A stretch of 64,000 bases of DNA from Saccharomonospora amisosensis (GTDB lineage Bacteria; Actinomycetota; Actinomycetes; Mycobacteriales; Pseudonocardiaceae): positions 2,666,001-2,730,000 of the forward strand of contig NZ_JAAOYM010000001.1 of the NCBI RefSeq assembly GCF_011761185.1, given 5' to 3'. The translations under genes and the position numbers were made by a program. Positions 47,496-56,361 of this stretch are shown one piece after another. The notes under the pieces were generated by a model. The model made no database searches, had not been told where the DNA came from, and saw nothing but the letters and a program-made list of their open reading frames with translations. The stretch's first letter is position 1; each line of letters begins with the position of its first letter.

Positions 47496-47936
47496 TCAGC
47501 CTTGTGTCCTGCGCGCTGTCAGCACGCGGCGCAGGTCGGCACGTATTTCTGGGGTCAGCGCATGACCAGCGTTGGTGACGAACTGCGTCATCTCGTATGC
47601 GACGACCTTCATGTCGCAGTCCGGACCGGTCAGCACCGCGAGCCCCGCTCCCGACCCGATGCCCATGAACAGGAAGTACCCCTGCGACAGCCGGATGATG
47701 ATCTGCTCGCAGGTGCCCTTGTCGAACAACGTCGCGCTGTTGCGGGCCAGACTGAGCAACCCGCTGGCGATGGCGGCGAGTTGCTCGGCGTCATCGCTGC
47801 TGACCTGATCGGAGCAGGTCAGCGGGAACCCGTCCGACGACATGATCAACGCGTGCGTGACGCCGTGGACCTTGCGGACGAAGTCGTTGATCAGCCACGA
47901 GAAGTTCTGGTTGTGGGATTCGATGTCGGCCGTCAC
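47496..47936 (-). CDS. cvnB: Conservon roadblock/LC7 protein (CvnB-like)
   Basis: A 146-residue roadblock/LC7-fold protein with FSWLINDFVRKVHGVTHALIMSSDGFPL at its start and FLFMGIGSGAGLAVL in the middle. These bind and regulate Ras-like GTPases such as CvnD. Its start overlaps the cvnA stop by 4 nt. Confidence 0.93.
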   Translation of the reverse strand: MTADIESHNQNFSWLINDFVRKVHGVTHALIMSSDGFPLTCSDQVSSDDAEQLAAIASGLLSLARNSATLFDKGTCEQIIIRLSQGYFLFMGIGSGAGLAVLTGPDCDMKVVAYEMTQFVTNAGHALTPEIRADLRRVLTARRTQG

Positions 47937-49249
47937 TGCTCTTCCTCAGAACTCGAGTCCGCTTCACCGCTGTCGCGCCGCTGCGCGCGTGCGGTCTGCT
48001 CACCGTCGGAGAAGGCGTCGAGGTCGGCGAGCAACTTTTCGTGGCCCTCCGGGTCCGGCCAGTCCGGTTCCTTCTCCACGCGGGCGGGGGCCTCGCCACG
48101 CTCACCGGAGGGGTTCTTCAGACTCCGGGACACCCGGCGCGGCAGGCCGCTGGGTGTGGTCCCTCCGTCCGACGGCACCGGCCTCGGCTTGGGTAGCCGG
48201 GTGGGTTCGTGCTCGCGCGGCGGCGCCGACATGGCGTTGCGCTGCGGCAGCCCGCTCGCGGTGGTGGCGGGCGGCTCCGTGAGCACCGACGAACCGGGTG
48301 CGGCCGCCGGTTGGAAGGCGCCTGCCGGACGCGGTGTGCTGCCGTTGGGCGGCGGCTGCGACACGACCACGGTCTGTGTGCCCGACCAGCTCGCCTCCGG
48401 CAACTCGGCCACCAACGAGCCGGGAAGCAGCACGGTCGCCGTGGTGCCGTGGGGAAGCCTGCGCTCGAGGAACACCCGCATCTGGTGCCTGGCCGCGAGC
48501 CTGCGCACCACCGCCAGCCCCATGTGCCGCACCGCGTCGTCGTCGAGCACCGGGGCGGTGGACAGCCGCTCGTTGAGCTCGCGCAGCCGCTCAGGAGGCA
48601 GGCCGATGCCCTCGTCCTCGATCCGGACAAGCACGCTGCCCTGCTCGGTGAGGTGTGCGCTGACCCGCACCAGCGAGTTCGGCGGGGACTGGTTCGCGGC
48701 GTTGTCGAGCAGCTCGGCGAGCAGCCTGCTGAGGTCCTCCGCGGCGAAGCCGACGACGCCAAGCGAGACCACCCGGCCGATGGTGATGCGGGAGTACTGG
48801 TCGATGGACGACATGGCGGCGCGTACGGCGTCCACGAGCGACGCCGTGTCGGAGGTCATGTCGCTGGCATCGCGTCCCGCGAGCACCCGCAGGTTCTCGG
48901 CGTTGCGGCGCAGCCTGGTCGCCAGGTGGTCCAGCCGGTAGAGCTGGGCGAGCCGCTGGTCGTCCTCCTCCTTGCTCTCCATCTCCTCGAGCTGGGAAAG
49001 CAGCGAGTCGACGAGGTTCAGGTCACGCAGAGCGATGCTCGCGCAGATGTCGATGAGCGCCTGCTCGGAGTCGCCTCCCGCCGGCGCGGGCGGCGGCGCC
49101 TCGATAGCAGGTCGTTCCGAAGCCGGCAGCGGCACAGGCGCCGTTACCGGCCTTGGATTGGCCAAAAACTGGGCCGCCGCCACTCGCGAACGGTCCAGCA
49201 ACACACGTGAGCGATCCAGCAAGTCGCGTGCTCTTGCCCGCCTCGCCAT
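47933..49249 (-). CDS. cvnA: Conservon histidine-kinase-like protein (CvnA-like)
   Basis: 438 residues, unusually compact with no obvious membrane helix, unlike large nitrate/sensory CvnA proteins. A helical region (about 65-160) carries the phosphoacceptor-like LYRLDHLATRLRRNAENL. The ATPase domain (about 200-300) has the N-box ELLDNAANQSPP and the G boxes EDEGIGLPPERL and MGLAVVRRLAARH. A long Pro/Arg-rich tail (about 300-438) looks disordered. ATG 49249 is used; a TTG 4 codons upstream is the only other option. First gene of the operon. It probably lost autonomous sensing; the partner signal is unknown. Confidence 0.9.
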   Translation of the reverse strand: MARRARARDLLDRSRVLLDRSRVAAAQFLANPRPVTAPVPLPASERPAIEAPPPAPAGGDSEQALIDICASIALRDLNLVDSLLSQLEEMESKEEDDQRLAQLYRLDHLATRLRRNAENLRVLAGRDASDMTSDTASLVDAVRAAMSSIDQYSRITIGRVVSLGVVGFAAEDLSRLLAELLDNAANQSPPNSLVRVSAHLTEQGSVLVRIEDEGIGLPPERLRELNERLSTAPVLDDDAVRHMGLAVVRRLAARHQMRVFLERRLPHGTTATVLLPGSLVAELPEASWSGTQTVVVSQPPPNGSTPRPAGAFQPAAAPGSSVLTEPPATTASGLPQRNAMSAPPREHEPTRLPKPRPVPSDGGTTPSGLPRRVSRSLKNPSGERGEAPARVEKEPDWPDPEGHEKLLADLDAFSDGEQTARAQRRDSGEADSSSEEEQ

Positions 49250-49563
49250 GGCAGTCCACAACCTTCTTGTCGCGTACGGGCCCTCAAGGGAGTTCGGTCA
49301 CCCCGCTGACCGACGGAGGCTATGCAAGCACGGACGGGTTATCTTGTCCACAACCGGTCCGTGAGTCGTCGCTACGGGTGATGTGCTATTAGCCCCTCCG
49401 CGCCACGTCGGACCGGTCGACACCCGTTCGAGGTGCACAACGCGGGGCAGGACGCACACCCTGGGTTGCCAGCCTGCCGGTGGCCTTTGGCAAGATACGA
49501 GCCCTGGTGCGCAAGGTTGGCCGTCGACAAGCTCGGTGAGGCGTGATCGTGGAAGGATTCGCA
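49250..49563. other. Divergent promoter gap, no gene seen
   Basis: 314 bp between cvnA (minus) and the ATPase-like gene (plus). No clear ORF, palindrome or repeat family member was seen. It presumably contains both promoters. Confidence 0.55.
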
Positions 49564-50070
49564 GTGAACTCCCAGACCGCGCAGGTCGACGATCTTCGGC
49601 TCGTCGCGCTGCAAAGCGCCGTCAACTGCACCGATCTGTTCGTCCGCTTCCAGCTCACCGAATGGTCGCTGCTGGACATGTTCGACGACGTCGCCGCCGC
49701 CGCGAGGGAGCTGGTGCAGGCGGTGGTGGACAAGACGGCCGCCGACGCGCCCGGCTTCGTCACCGTGCGGCTTCGACTGTCCGGCGACTGCCTGCTCGTG
49801 GAGGTCGAGGACGACCAGGTCGCGCGGGCCCACGACGAGGCACCGGTCGTGCGTGGCAGGCAGACCGGCTCGGTCCCGCTGGAGGGCAGGGGCAAGCTGG
49901 TGTGGTGTGAACTCCCGTTGCCGCCGGGAATGACCGCCGAGCGGGTCCGGCTGCCCCGCCGCGACCAGCGACGGTCGCAGGTTCCCGAGCACCCCGACGG
50001 GGAGGCACCCGGGCCGGACCCGGAGCTCGTCGACCGGGTACTGGTGGGCCTGCAGCGCCGGGAGTGGTGA
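49564..50070 (+). CDS. Small degenerate HATPase-like protein beside conservon
   Basis: A 168-residue protein divergent from cvnA. The segment QLTEWSLLDMFDDVAAAARE followed by LVQAVVDK resembles the N-box helix of anti-sigma or histidine-kinase ATPases. The following strands (FVTVRLRLSGDCLLVEVEDDQ) fit the fold, but the G-box glycines are not recognisable, so ATP binding is doubtful. GTG 49564 with GGAAGGA is preferred over an earlier GTG at 49543. I do not assign a family with certainty. It may act as a partner-switch protein of the conservon. Confidence 0.7.
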   Translation: MNSQTAQVDDLRLVALQSAVNCTDLFVRFQLTEWSLLDMFDDVAAAARELVQAVVDKTAADAPGFVTVRLRLSGDCLLVEVEDDQVARAHDEAPVVRGRQTGSVPLEGRGKLVWCELPLPPGMTAERVRLPRRDQRRSQVPEHPDGEAPGPDPELVDRVLVGLQRREW

Positions 50071-50081
50071 CGCCGCCCGCC

Positions 50082-50187
50082 TCGCCCGCGAGTCCCCCGC
50101 TCCCGCCCGCGAGTTCCCCGTTCCCGCCCGCGAGTTCCCCGTTCCCGCCCGCGAGTTCTGCCTTCCCGCCCGCGAGATCCCCGCTGC
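50082..50187. repeat. GC-rich intergenic repeats, locus 3
   Basis: About five direct copies of a unit containing CGCCCGCGAGTTCCCCGTTC (the reverse orientation of locus 2) between the convergent ATPase-like and MTHFR-like genes. The copies vary at a few positions, so it is an old family rather than a recent expansion. Confidence 0.8.
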
Positions 50188-50252
50188 GGGAGCGTCGTGG
50201 CGCGGTAGCGGCGCCCGGTGTAACGGTTCGGCACGGCAACGACGGCTCGGCC

Positions 50253-51140
50253 TTACCCAGCAAGGCCCGCATGCTCGACGATCTCGACCACGGCCGCCTC
50301 GTCGCCGAATGCCATCACGTGCACACCCGCGACGCCCTCGATCTCGCGTACCCGGCCTACGATCTCGGTGCACAGCCGTAGCCCCTCCTGCCGGAACCGG
50401 CGCGGCGCCACCCCCAGCAACCGGTCGGCCACCGCGTCCGGGACGCGCACGCCGGGCAGCCCGGTGCGCAGGTGGTGCAGCATCGCCGGAGTCCGCGGGT
50501 AGCCCACCCCGGCGAGAATCCGGCAGCGCTCGTGCAGGCCCAGCGCCCGCACCGCCGCCATCCAGCGGGCGAACCCGGCCACGTCGAACACGAACTGCGT
50601 CTGCACGAACTCCGCGCCCGCCGCGATCTTCTTTCCGAGGCGCGCCGCGCGCTCGCGCACCGGCGGCACGAACGGGTTCTCCACCGAGCCGATCCGCCAA
50701 TGTGGCGGGGGATCCACGCGGCTGCCCGACAGCAGCCGGCCGCGGTCGCGCAGCATGCTGGCCGTCCACACCAGCTGCACGCTGTCGAGATCGAACACCG
50801 GCACGGCCTGCGCGCCGGGTGGGTCGCCGGCCAGCAACAGCACGTTCGGGATGCCGAGCGCCCCAGCACCCAGCAGGTCGGCCTGTACCGCCATGCGGTT
50901 GCGGTCCCTGCCGGTCAGCTGCATCACCGGCTCCACGCCCGCGCGCAGCACCAACACAGCCGCCGCCAGGCTCGACATCCGCACCGTGGCACCCGGATTG
51001 TCGGTCACGTTCACCGCGTCGACCCGGCCGCGCAGCAGCCGCGCCCTGGCCTCGACCTGCTCGGGGTCGGCGCCCCTCGGCGGCCCGAGTTCGGCGGTGA
51101 CGGCGAACCGCCCCGCCGCGAAGGCCTCGGCGAGGCTCAC
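50253..51140 (-). CDS. Methylenetetrahydrofolate reductase-like protein
   Basis: A 295-residue TIM-barrel flavoprotein of the MetF family. It has VTAELGPPRGADPEQV at the N-terminus, DAVNVTDNPGATVRMS (folate/FAD site), NVLLLAGDPPG and FVQTQFVFDVAGF. Normal MTHFRs reduce 5,10-methylene-THF to 5-methyl-THF, and sequences like this also occur as alternative or corrinoid-linked forms. The GTG start at 51140 fits. It lies 116 bp after the fused methyltransferase/MTHFR gene on the same strand, so two MTHFR domains are likely co-transcribed, which is unusual. Confidence 0.88.
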   Translation of the reverse strand: MSLAEAFAAGRFAVTAELGPPRGADPEQVEARARLLRGRVDAVNVTDNPGATVRMSSLAAAVLVLRAGVEPVMQLTGRDRNRMAVQADLLGAGALGIPNVLLLAGDPPGAQAVPVFDLDSVQLVWTASMLRDRGRLLSGSRVDPPPHWRIGSVENPFVPPVRERAARLGKKIAAGAEFVQTQFVFDVAGFARWMAAVRALGLHERCRILAGVGYPRTPAMLHHLRTGLPGVRVPDAVADRLLGVAPRRFRQEGLRLCTEIVGRVREIEGVAGVHVMAFGDEAAVVEIVEHAGLAG

Positions 51141-51256
51141 CTGATCACCGGCCGGGCCCCGACGCCACCGACCGGGCCGACCCCAGAGCCGGCCGGGTTC
51201 GCACTCATCGCTCCACTATCGGCCCCACCTCGGCTGCTCGCTCAGCGAGCTCGGAT

Positions 51257-53092
51257 TCAGCCTGGCGCTGTTGTCGCCGCCGCCAGCAACCGCGCCGCCG
51301 CGTCCACGTCGTGTTCGCGCACCACCACCAGCACGCCGTCGGCCAGCGAGCGGGCCTGCTCCACCAGTTCGCTCGCCAGCAGAAGACCGACGCCGCGGCC
51401 GTCGTCACCCGCCCGTTCCCGCTGCGCAAGCGTCGACAGTGTCGAAAGCGGAACCGTGACGTCGGGTACCTCGTAGGCGAGGAACTCCGCCTCTGCGAAC
51501 CCGCTCAGCGGCGAGACGGCGACGAGTATCGGGACGCCCTCGTCGGACAGTTCCGCCACCATCCAACGCAACGTGGTCAGCTCGTACACCGGTCTGGTGA
51601 TGAGGAACTGGGCACCCGCGGCGATCTTGGCGCGGGTGCGCGCGATCTCCGCGTCGACGTCCTCGGCACCCGGGTTGCAGCGGGCCCCGATGTGGAACGA
51701 CGTCTTCGTGGCCAGCGAAAGGCCGTCGCAGTCACGGCCGTCGTTGAGTCCTGCCACCAACTCGACGAGGCCGACCGAGTCGACCTCCCAGATGCCGTCC
51801 GCGTTGGGATAGTCGCCACGCAACGGCGGGTTGCCGGTCTCGCACACCACCGTGCGGGTACCGAAGGCGTGTGCGCCGAGCAGGTCGGCCTGTAGGGTCA
51901 TGATCGTCTTGTCCCAGGTGGTGACCGTGGCGATCGTCTCGATGCCCACCTCGGACTGCAGGTGCAACGCCAGGCTGGTCGAGCTCAGCTGCGCTCCCGC
52001 GCCACCCGCGGCGGAGACGAGGATCAGCTCGGCCCCCCGTTGCCGCACCTCGGTTGCCAGCTCAGCGGCCTCGTCGGCGACACCGCCCCGCGGCGGCGCG
52101 ATCTCGGCCGCGACGACGAAGCCGCCCTCTGCGAAGCGCTGCGCGAGCCCACCCTGCTCCTCGGGCGCCGCGGCGGGTGGCCTGGCCGCCCGCCCGCGCG
52201 AGGTTCTCCTGACGTCCAAATCGGACACAGCGGCGGCGACCGCCCTGATATGCCCCGGGGTGGTGCCGCAGCAACCGCCGACGATCGAGACGCCTCGCTC
52301 GGCGCAGCGGCGGGCATAGCGGGCGAAGTAGTCGTGATCGAGGCTGTACTCGAACCGGCGCCCGCGCACTCTGCGCGGCAACCCGGCGTTGGGCTGCGCG
52401 CTCAGTGGCAGCGTGGTGTGCCTGCGCAGCTGCTCCGCCACCGCAAGCGTGCGTTGCGGCCCGACGGTGCAGTTCACTCCGAGCGCGGTGACGTCGAGTT
52501 CGGCGAGTGCTGTTGCCACCTCGCGCGGGGTCTGCCCTCCAGGGGTACGGCCCTCGGAGGTGAACGTGGCCTGAGCCAGGATCGGCAACCCGGTCGCCGT
52601 GGCCGCGGTCAGCACCGCCTCGGCGAGTTCGTCGAGGTAGCCGAACGTCTCCAGCACCAACAGATCGACGCCCGCGTCCGCCAGCGCCAGCACCTGTTCG
52701 CGAACGGCGGCAGCGCGGTCGGCGGCACCGACCTGGTTTCGCCTGCCCGTGCTCACCGCGGGCGCGACCGAACCACCGACGAAGACCTGCCGCCCGGCCC
52801 GCCTTGCCGCCTGCCTCGCCAACCGGACCCCGGCGCGGTTGATCTCGCCGATGTCGCCGGAGAAGCCGTGTTCGGCCAGCCTCGGCCTGCTCGCGCCGAA
52901 CGTGTTGGTCAGCAGGATGTCCGCCCCTGCGTCGACATAGCTTTCGTGGACCGTGCTGACAAGGTCGGGATTGGACAGATTCAATTCCGGCAGCGACCGG
53001 TCGAGTGAGTTGCCCGCCGCGTGCAGCATGGTCCCCATCGCGCCGTCGCACACCAGCAGCCGCTCGCGTACGGCTTCGGCGAAGTCGCTCAT
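51257..53092 (-). CDS. Bifunctional homocysteine S-methyltransferase / MTHFR fusion
   Basis: 611 residues (YitJ-like). The N-terminal cobalamin-independent homocysteine methyltransferase domain (about 1-290) has its zinc cysteines in ALGVNCTVG and GGCCGTTPGH. The C-terminal MTHFR domain (about 315-600) has VVAAEIAPPRGG, VVCETGNPPL and FLITRPVYELTT. It can transfer a methyl group to homocysteine and reduce methylene-THF. ATG 53092 overlaps the PucR regulator by 4 nt, making an operon. Together with the separate MTHFR next door it suggests a dedicated methyl-transfer pathway, perhaps for a methylated amino acid or S-methylmethionine (inference). Confidence 0.9.
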   Translation of the reverse strand: MSDFAEAVRERLLVCDGAMGTMLHAAGNSLDRSLPELNLSNPDLVSTVHESYVDAGADILLTNTFGASRPRLAEHGFSGDIGEINRAGVRLARQAARRAGRQVFVGGSVAPAVSTGRRNQVGAADRAAAVREQVLALADAGVDLLVLETFGYLDELAEAVLTAATATGLPILAQATFTSEGRTPGGQTPREVATALAELDVTALGVNCTVGPQRTLAVAEQLRRHTTLPLSAQPNAGLPRRVRGRRFEYSLDHDYFARYARRCAERGVSIVGGCCGTTPGHIRAVAAAVSDLDVRRTSRGRAARPPAAAPEEQGGLAQRFAEGGFVVAAEIAPPRGGVADEAAELATEVRQRGAELILVSAAGGAGAQLSSTSLALHLQSEVGIETIATVTTWDKTIMTLQADLLGAHAFGTRTVVCETGNPPLRGDYPNADGIWEVDSVGLVELVAGLNDGRDCDGLSLATKTSFHIGARCNPGAEDVDAEIARTRAKIAAGAQFLITRPVYELTTLRWMVAELSDEGVPILVAVSPLSGFAEAEFLAYEVPDVTVPLSTLSTLAQRERAGDDGRGVGLLLASELVEQARSLADGVLVVVREHDVDAAARLLAAATTAPG

Positions 53093-54396
53093 CGTCCCTC
53101 CCCGACCGCGTCCAGGATCTCCAGCGCGACCTGCGCCAGCAACCGGTCGCGGTAGCTGCCGAAGTCCAGTGAGGTCAGCTCCTCCACCCTGCGTACCCGG
53201 TAGGTCACCGTGTTCGGGTGCACGTGCAGTACCTGCGAGGCACGCTGCGGGCTGTTGTTGGCCCTGAAGTAGCAGCCGAGCGTAGTGAGGTAGTCGGCGG
53301 CGTTGCCGCGCCCGCCCGCGGTGAGCCCGCCGAACACCTCACGTGCGAACTCCCGCAACTGCTCGGGATCGGCCACCTGCAGAAGCAGCCGGTGGATTCC
53401 GAGGTCCTCGAAGGCGACGGCGACCCCGGTGCGGCCCATCCGCCTGGTCACCTCCACCGTGCGCCGCGCTTCGCCGTAGGAGCGGGCGATCTCCGTCGGC
53501 GGACGGCACACCGCCCCGATCCCCGCGGTGACCGCGACCGTGCGGAACAGTTCCCGCATCCGGCGCAGGCAGTCCCGCGCCAGCCGCTCGGCCCTCGGCG
53601 CCTCGGGGTCGGGTTCGCCGAGCACCACAACCACCTCGGCGTCGCGCACCGCCGTGATCGCCTCCGGCGCGTGCGTGGTGAAGAAGCGTTCAACGGCCGA
53701 GGCCACGCGCCTTTCCAGTTCCGCGCTCTCGCCACCGGAGCCAGGCTCGTCGTTGTCGTACACCAGGCAGATCACCCGGTGGTCGCGCTCGGTGTCGTAA
53801 CCGAGGTGGCGTGCCCACCGCAGCACCTCCTCGGCGTCGCCGCCGGTTCCGGACAGCAGGCCCTCGACGAGGTCGTAACGGACCTGTGTCGCGGCGGCGG
53901 CCACCACGCGCTCGCGGCCGAGTATCACGCCGCAGATCGTGGCCGCGTGTTCGGTCAGCAGCAGCCGCAGGTCCTCACCGGTGCGCTCGGCGGCATCGTC
54001 CAGGGTCATCAGGTAGGCGGGGACCTGGTCGCCGACGAGGATGGGAGCGACGATGACGGGCCCGGCCTCCTCAACGTCGGGAAGCCGCAGCGCACGCCGG
54101 GTCCTGCCCGCGACGCCGAGCACCTGCGCCAGCCGAGGGTGCACCATGCGCTCACCCACCAGCCGCGCCGCCTCGTCGGTGCTCGACGTGGGCGACGCTG
54201 CCGCGAGCACGGTGAGCTTGTCGTCGACGACGGCCACGGTTGCGTCGACACGCTCGGCGATCAGTTCGGTGACCGCCTCGATGCCGTCGTCCTGCACCGC
54301 CAGGCTGGACAGGTGACGGTAGACGGCGACAAGGCGTCGCAGCGCGACATTCTCGCGCCCGATGTCGTCGGTTTCCGCCAGCCTCGGCGCCACCAT
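53089..54396 (-). CDS. PucR/CdaR-type transcriptional regulator
   Basis: 435 residues. An N-terminal sensory region with GAF-like strands (about 35-190) and a GGDEF-like middle (about 200-320) lead to the C-terminal PucR helix-turn-helix (about 365-425, RASQVLHVHPNTVTYRVRRVEEL). ATG 54396. It is co-transcribed with the two folate/methionine genes and probably regulates them. The gap upstream holds two palindromes at 54440-54457 and 54477-54491. Effector unknown. Confidence 0.88.
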   Translation of the reverse strand: MVAPRLAETDDIGRENVALRRLVAVYRHLSSLAVQDDGIEAVTELIAERVDATVAVVDDKLTVLAAASPTSSTDEAARLVGERMVHPRLAQVLGVAGRTRRALRLPDVEEAGPVIVAPILVGDQVPAYLMTLDDAAERTGEDLRLLLTEHAATICGVILGRERVVAAAATQVRYDLVEGLLSGTGGDAEEVLRWARHLGYDTERDHRVICLVYDNDEPGSGGESAELERRVASAVERFFTTHAPEAITAVRDAEVVVVLGEPDPEAPRAERLARDCLRRMRELFRTVAVTAGIGAVCRPPTEIARSYGEARRTVEVTRRMGRTGVAVAFEDLGIHRLLLQVADPEQLREFAREVFGGLTAGGRGNAADYLTTLGCYFRANNSPQRASQVLHVHPNTVTYRVRRVEELTSLDFGSYRDRLLAQVALEILDAVGEGR

Positions 54397-54439
54397 GCCG
54401 GGAGGTTAGCAGAAGCGGCGCCGCACCCGATGTCGAGTC

Positions 54440-54491
54440 GTTGTGCTCGACCACAACAAGAACCCGCCGAGAATCCTTTCGGTGACCGAAA
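54440..54491. promoter_or_regulatory. Two candidate operators upstream of the pucR-like gene
   Basis: GTTGTG-CTCGAC-CACAAC (54440-54457) and TTTCGGT-G-ACCGAAA (54477-54491) are perfect palindromes in the gap upstream of the regulator (start 54396). The rest of the 335-bp gap (54397-54731) shows no gene. They may be autoregulatory sites of the PucR protein or of the divergent small gene. Confidence 0.55.
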
Positions 54492-54731
54492 ACCCCGGTT
54501 GCGCGGCCGGGAAGGAGTTGTTTCGCGGCCCACGCGATTGGCGCTCACCTGCTGGTGAAGCCGCGCCGATCGGCGAGGGAACCGCGCAGGAAACGTCCGA
54601 CGTAGTGGACCGCACCCGGTATTGTGCCCGGATCACAGATTCGCCCGGCACGGTTTGTGCCCGCACTCATTGTCGCCGCGAGAACGGCGCGCGTAGCGTC
54701 GGCGCTCTACGGCAAGCGATCGGGGTGCGAT

Positions 54732-54992
54732 ATGAGCGGCGCGAGCGGCACGGAATCTTGCCCGCACTGCGGGCTTCCACTGGCGAGCACGGACCAGGAT
54801 TCGGTGCGAGCCCTGACGCGCGAGGTCGAGAAGCTGCGCGGTATCGCCCGCGACCGGGCAGGAGCGGAGGCGGCTTCGGCCAGGCAGGACCGGCAGCGCA
54901 TCGAGGAGCTGACCCGCGAGGTGCGGTACCTGCGCGAAACGGTCGCCCGGCTCAGGGGTGCTCCGGCGGCACGTCCCCTGCTGCGTTCCTGA
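54732..54992 (+). CDS. Small CxxC zinc-ribbon-like coiled-coil protein
   Basis: An 86-residue protein. CPHC near residue 10 could bind zinc as a half-ribbon, followed by a strongly charged alpha-helical stretch (about 25-75, heptad-like leucines in VEKLRG... and LTREVRYLRE) that should form a coiled coil. No named family recognised. The ATG at 54732 is plausible but lacks a strong ribosome site. Its 3' end overlaps the convergent decarboxylase gene by 41 bp, so it could also be a spurious frame. Confidence 0.55.
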   Translation: MSGASGTESCPHCGLPLASTDQDSVRALTREVEKLRGIARDRAGAEAASARQDRQRIEELTREVRYLRETVARLRGAPAARPLLRS

Positions 54993-56361
54993 CATCGGCC
55001 GCGCAGCGCAGGATGGCGGCCGCACTGCGGTCGACGTCGGCCTCGGTGGTGGAGTGGTTCGACACCGCTATCCGCAGGTAGCGATTGCCCCGCCAGGTGG
55101 TGCCACCCAGCCAGCAGGTGCCCTCACGCTGCACGGCCTCGATCACCCGCTCGGTCTGTTCGTCGTCGCCGAACCGGACGAGCACCTCGTTGAGCACCAC
55201 CTCGTTGGCGACCCACGCGCCGCCGTCGGCCAGTGCCGAGGCGAACCGGCGAGCCAGCGTGTGGCAGCGCAGTATCAGCCGGGCAAGGCCGTCCCTGCCA
55301 AGTTCGCGCAGCGCGGCCCACACCGCGAAACCCCTGGCCCGCCGCGACGACTCGGGAACGAGGTCGCCCAGCGCGGGCGAGCCCGTGCCGGACCCGGCGA
55401 GATAGGCGGCGGTGTAGGACATCGCCGCCGCGTGTACGTCGGGGCGCGAGCAGAACGCGAAGCCGCTGTCGTAGGGCACATTGAGCCACTTGTGCCCGTC
55501 GCAGGCCCACGAGTCGGCGAGTTCGACGCCGTCCACGAGGGCCGCCGTCGCCGGGCTCGCCGCCGCCCACAGCCCGAACGCGCCGTCCACATGCGACCAA
55601 CCGCCGTGCCGCCGCACGAGCCCGCAGGCCGCGCGCAGGTCGTCGCACGCGCCGGTGTTCACGTTGCCCGCCTGCAGGCACACCAGCACGGGGCCGCGGC
55701 CGCTGTCGAGCACCCGTTCCAGGTCCGCGATGTCGATCGCACCGTTGCTGTCGGCGGCCACCGGTTCCAGCACCGAGGTTCCGAAACCGAGCAGCCGCAA
55801 CGACGCGTCGATCGTGGCGTGCCGTTCCCGGCTCGCCACGACGCGAACCTTCGGTGCACCCGCGAGCCCGTCGCGTTCGACGTCCCAGCCCGCCCGCGCC
55901 AGCAGGTGGTGCCGCGCGCAGGCAAGGCCAACGGTGTTGGCCGCCTGGCCGCCGGTGACGAACCCGACCGAGACCCCTTCGGGCAGGCCGAGCACGTCCG
56001 CGAGCCATTCACCCGCCACCTGCTCGGCGGCGGCCGCGGCCGGCGCGACGACGGCGTTGAAGGCGCACTGGTCCCAGCCGGTGGCGAGCATGTCGGCCGC
56101 GGTAGCGGCAGGCAGCGAGCCTCCGACGACCAGTCCGAAGAACCGGGGGCCGACGGTGGCGACGAGACCGTCCTGCGCGGCGGCGCGCAGCTGGCGCAGC
56201 ACCTCGCCGGGCGGGGTCGGCTCACGCGGCAGTTCGCCGCCGAACCGCTCGCGAAGCGTGTCGGCGTCGATGCGGGCGCCGACGTCACGAAGGTGCGCGC
56301 CGCGCCGGTAATCGGCCGCGGCGGTCGCGGCCCGCGTCAGCAACTCCGTCAGCTCGTCCAC
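54952..56361 (-). CDS. PLP-dependent group II amino-acid decarboxylase
   Basis: 469 residues of the DOPA/aromatic-amino-acid decarboxylase type. Key features are the PLP-binding SWACDGHKWLNVPYDSGF with the Schiff-base Lys near residue 290, upstream HVDGAFGLWAA, and TGGQAANTVGLACARHHLL. Such enzymes decarboxylate aromatic amino acids, glutamate or diaminobutyrate; the substrate is not predictable. ATG 56361. The EamA exporter gene on the same strand overlaps it by 77 nt, giving an exporter-decarboxylase operon. A divergent LysR gene is likely the regulator. Confidence 0.88.
   Translation of the reverse strand: MDELTELLTRAATAAADYRRGAHLRDVGARIDADTLRERFGGELPREPTPPGEVLRQLRAAAQDGLVATVGPRFFGLVVGGSLPAATAADMLATGWDQCAFNAVVAPAAAAAEQVAGEWLADVLGLPEGVSVGFVTGGQAANTVGLACARHHLLARAGWDVERDGLAGAPKVRVVASRERHATIDASLRLLGFGTSVLEPVAADSNGAIDIADLERVLDSGRGPVLVCLQAGNVNTGACDDLRAACGLVRRHGGWSHVDGAFGLWAAASPATAALVDGVELADSWACDGHKWLNVPYDSGFAFCSRPDVHAAAMSYTAAYLAGSGTGSPALGDLVPESSRRARGFAVWAALRELGRDGLARLILRCHTLARRFASALADGGAWVANEVVLNEVLVRFGDDEQTERVIEAVQREGTCWLGGTTWRGNRYLRIAVSNHSTTEADVDRSAAAILRCAADVRNAAGDVPPEHP

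Noticed and set aside
50082-50187. A second CRISPR-like array
   Set aside because: The intervening sequence is part of the same unit, not spacers; no cas genes are nearby.
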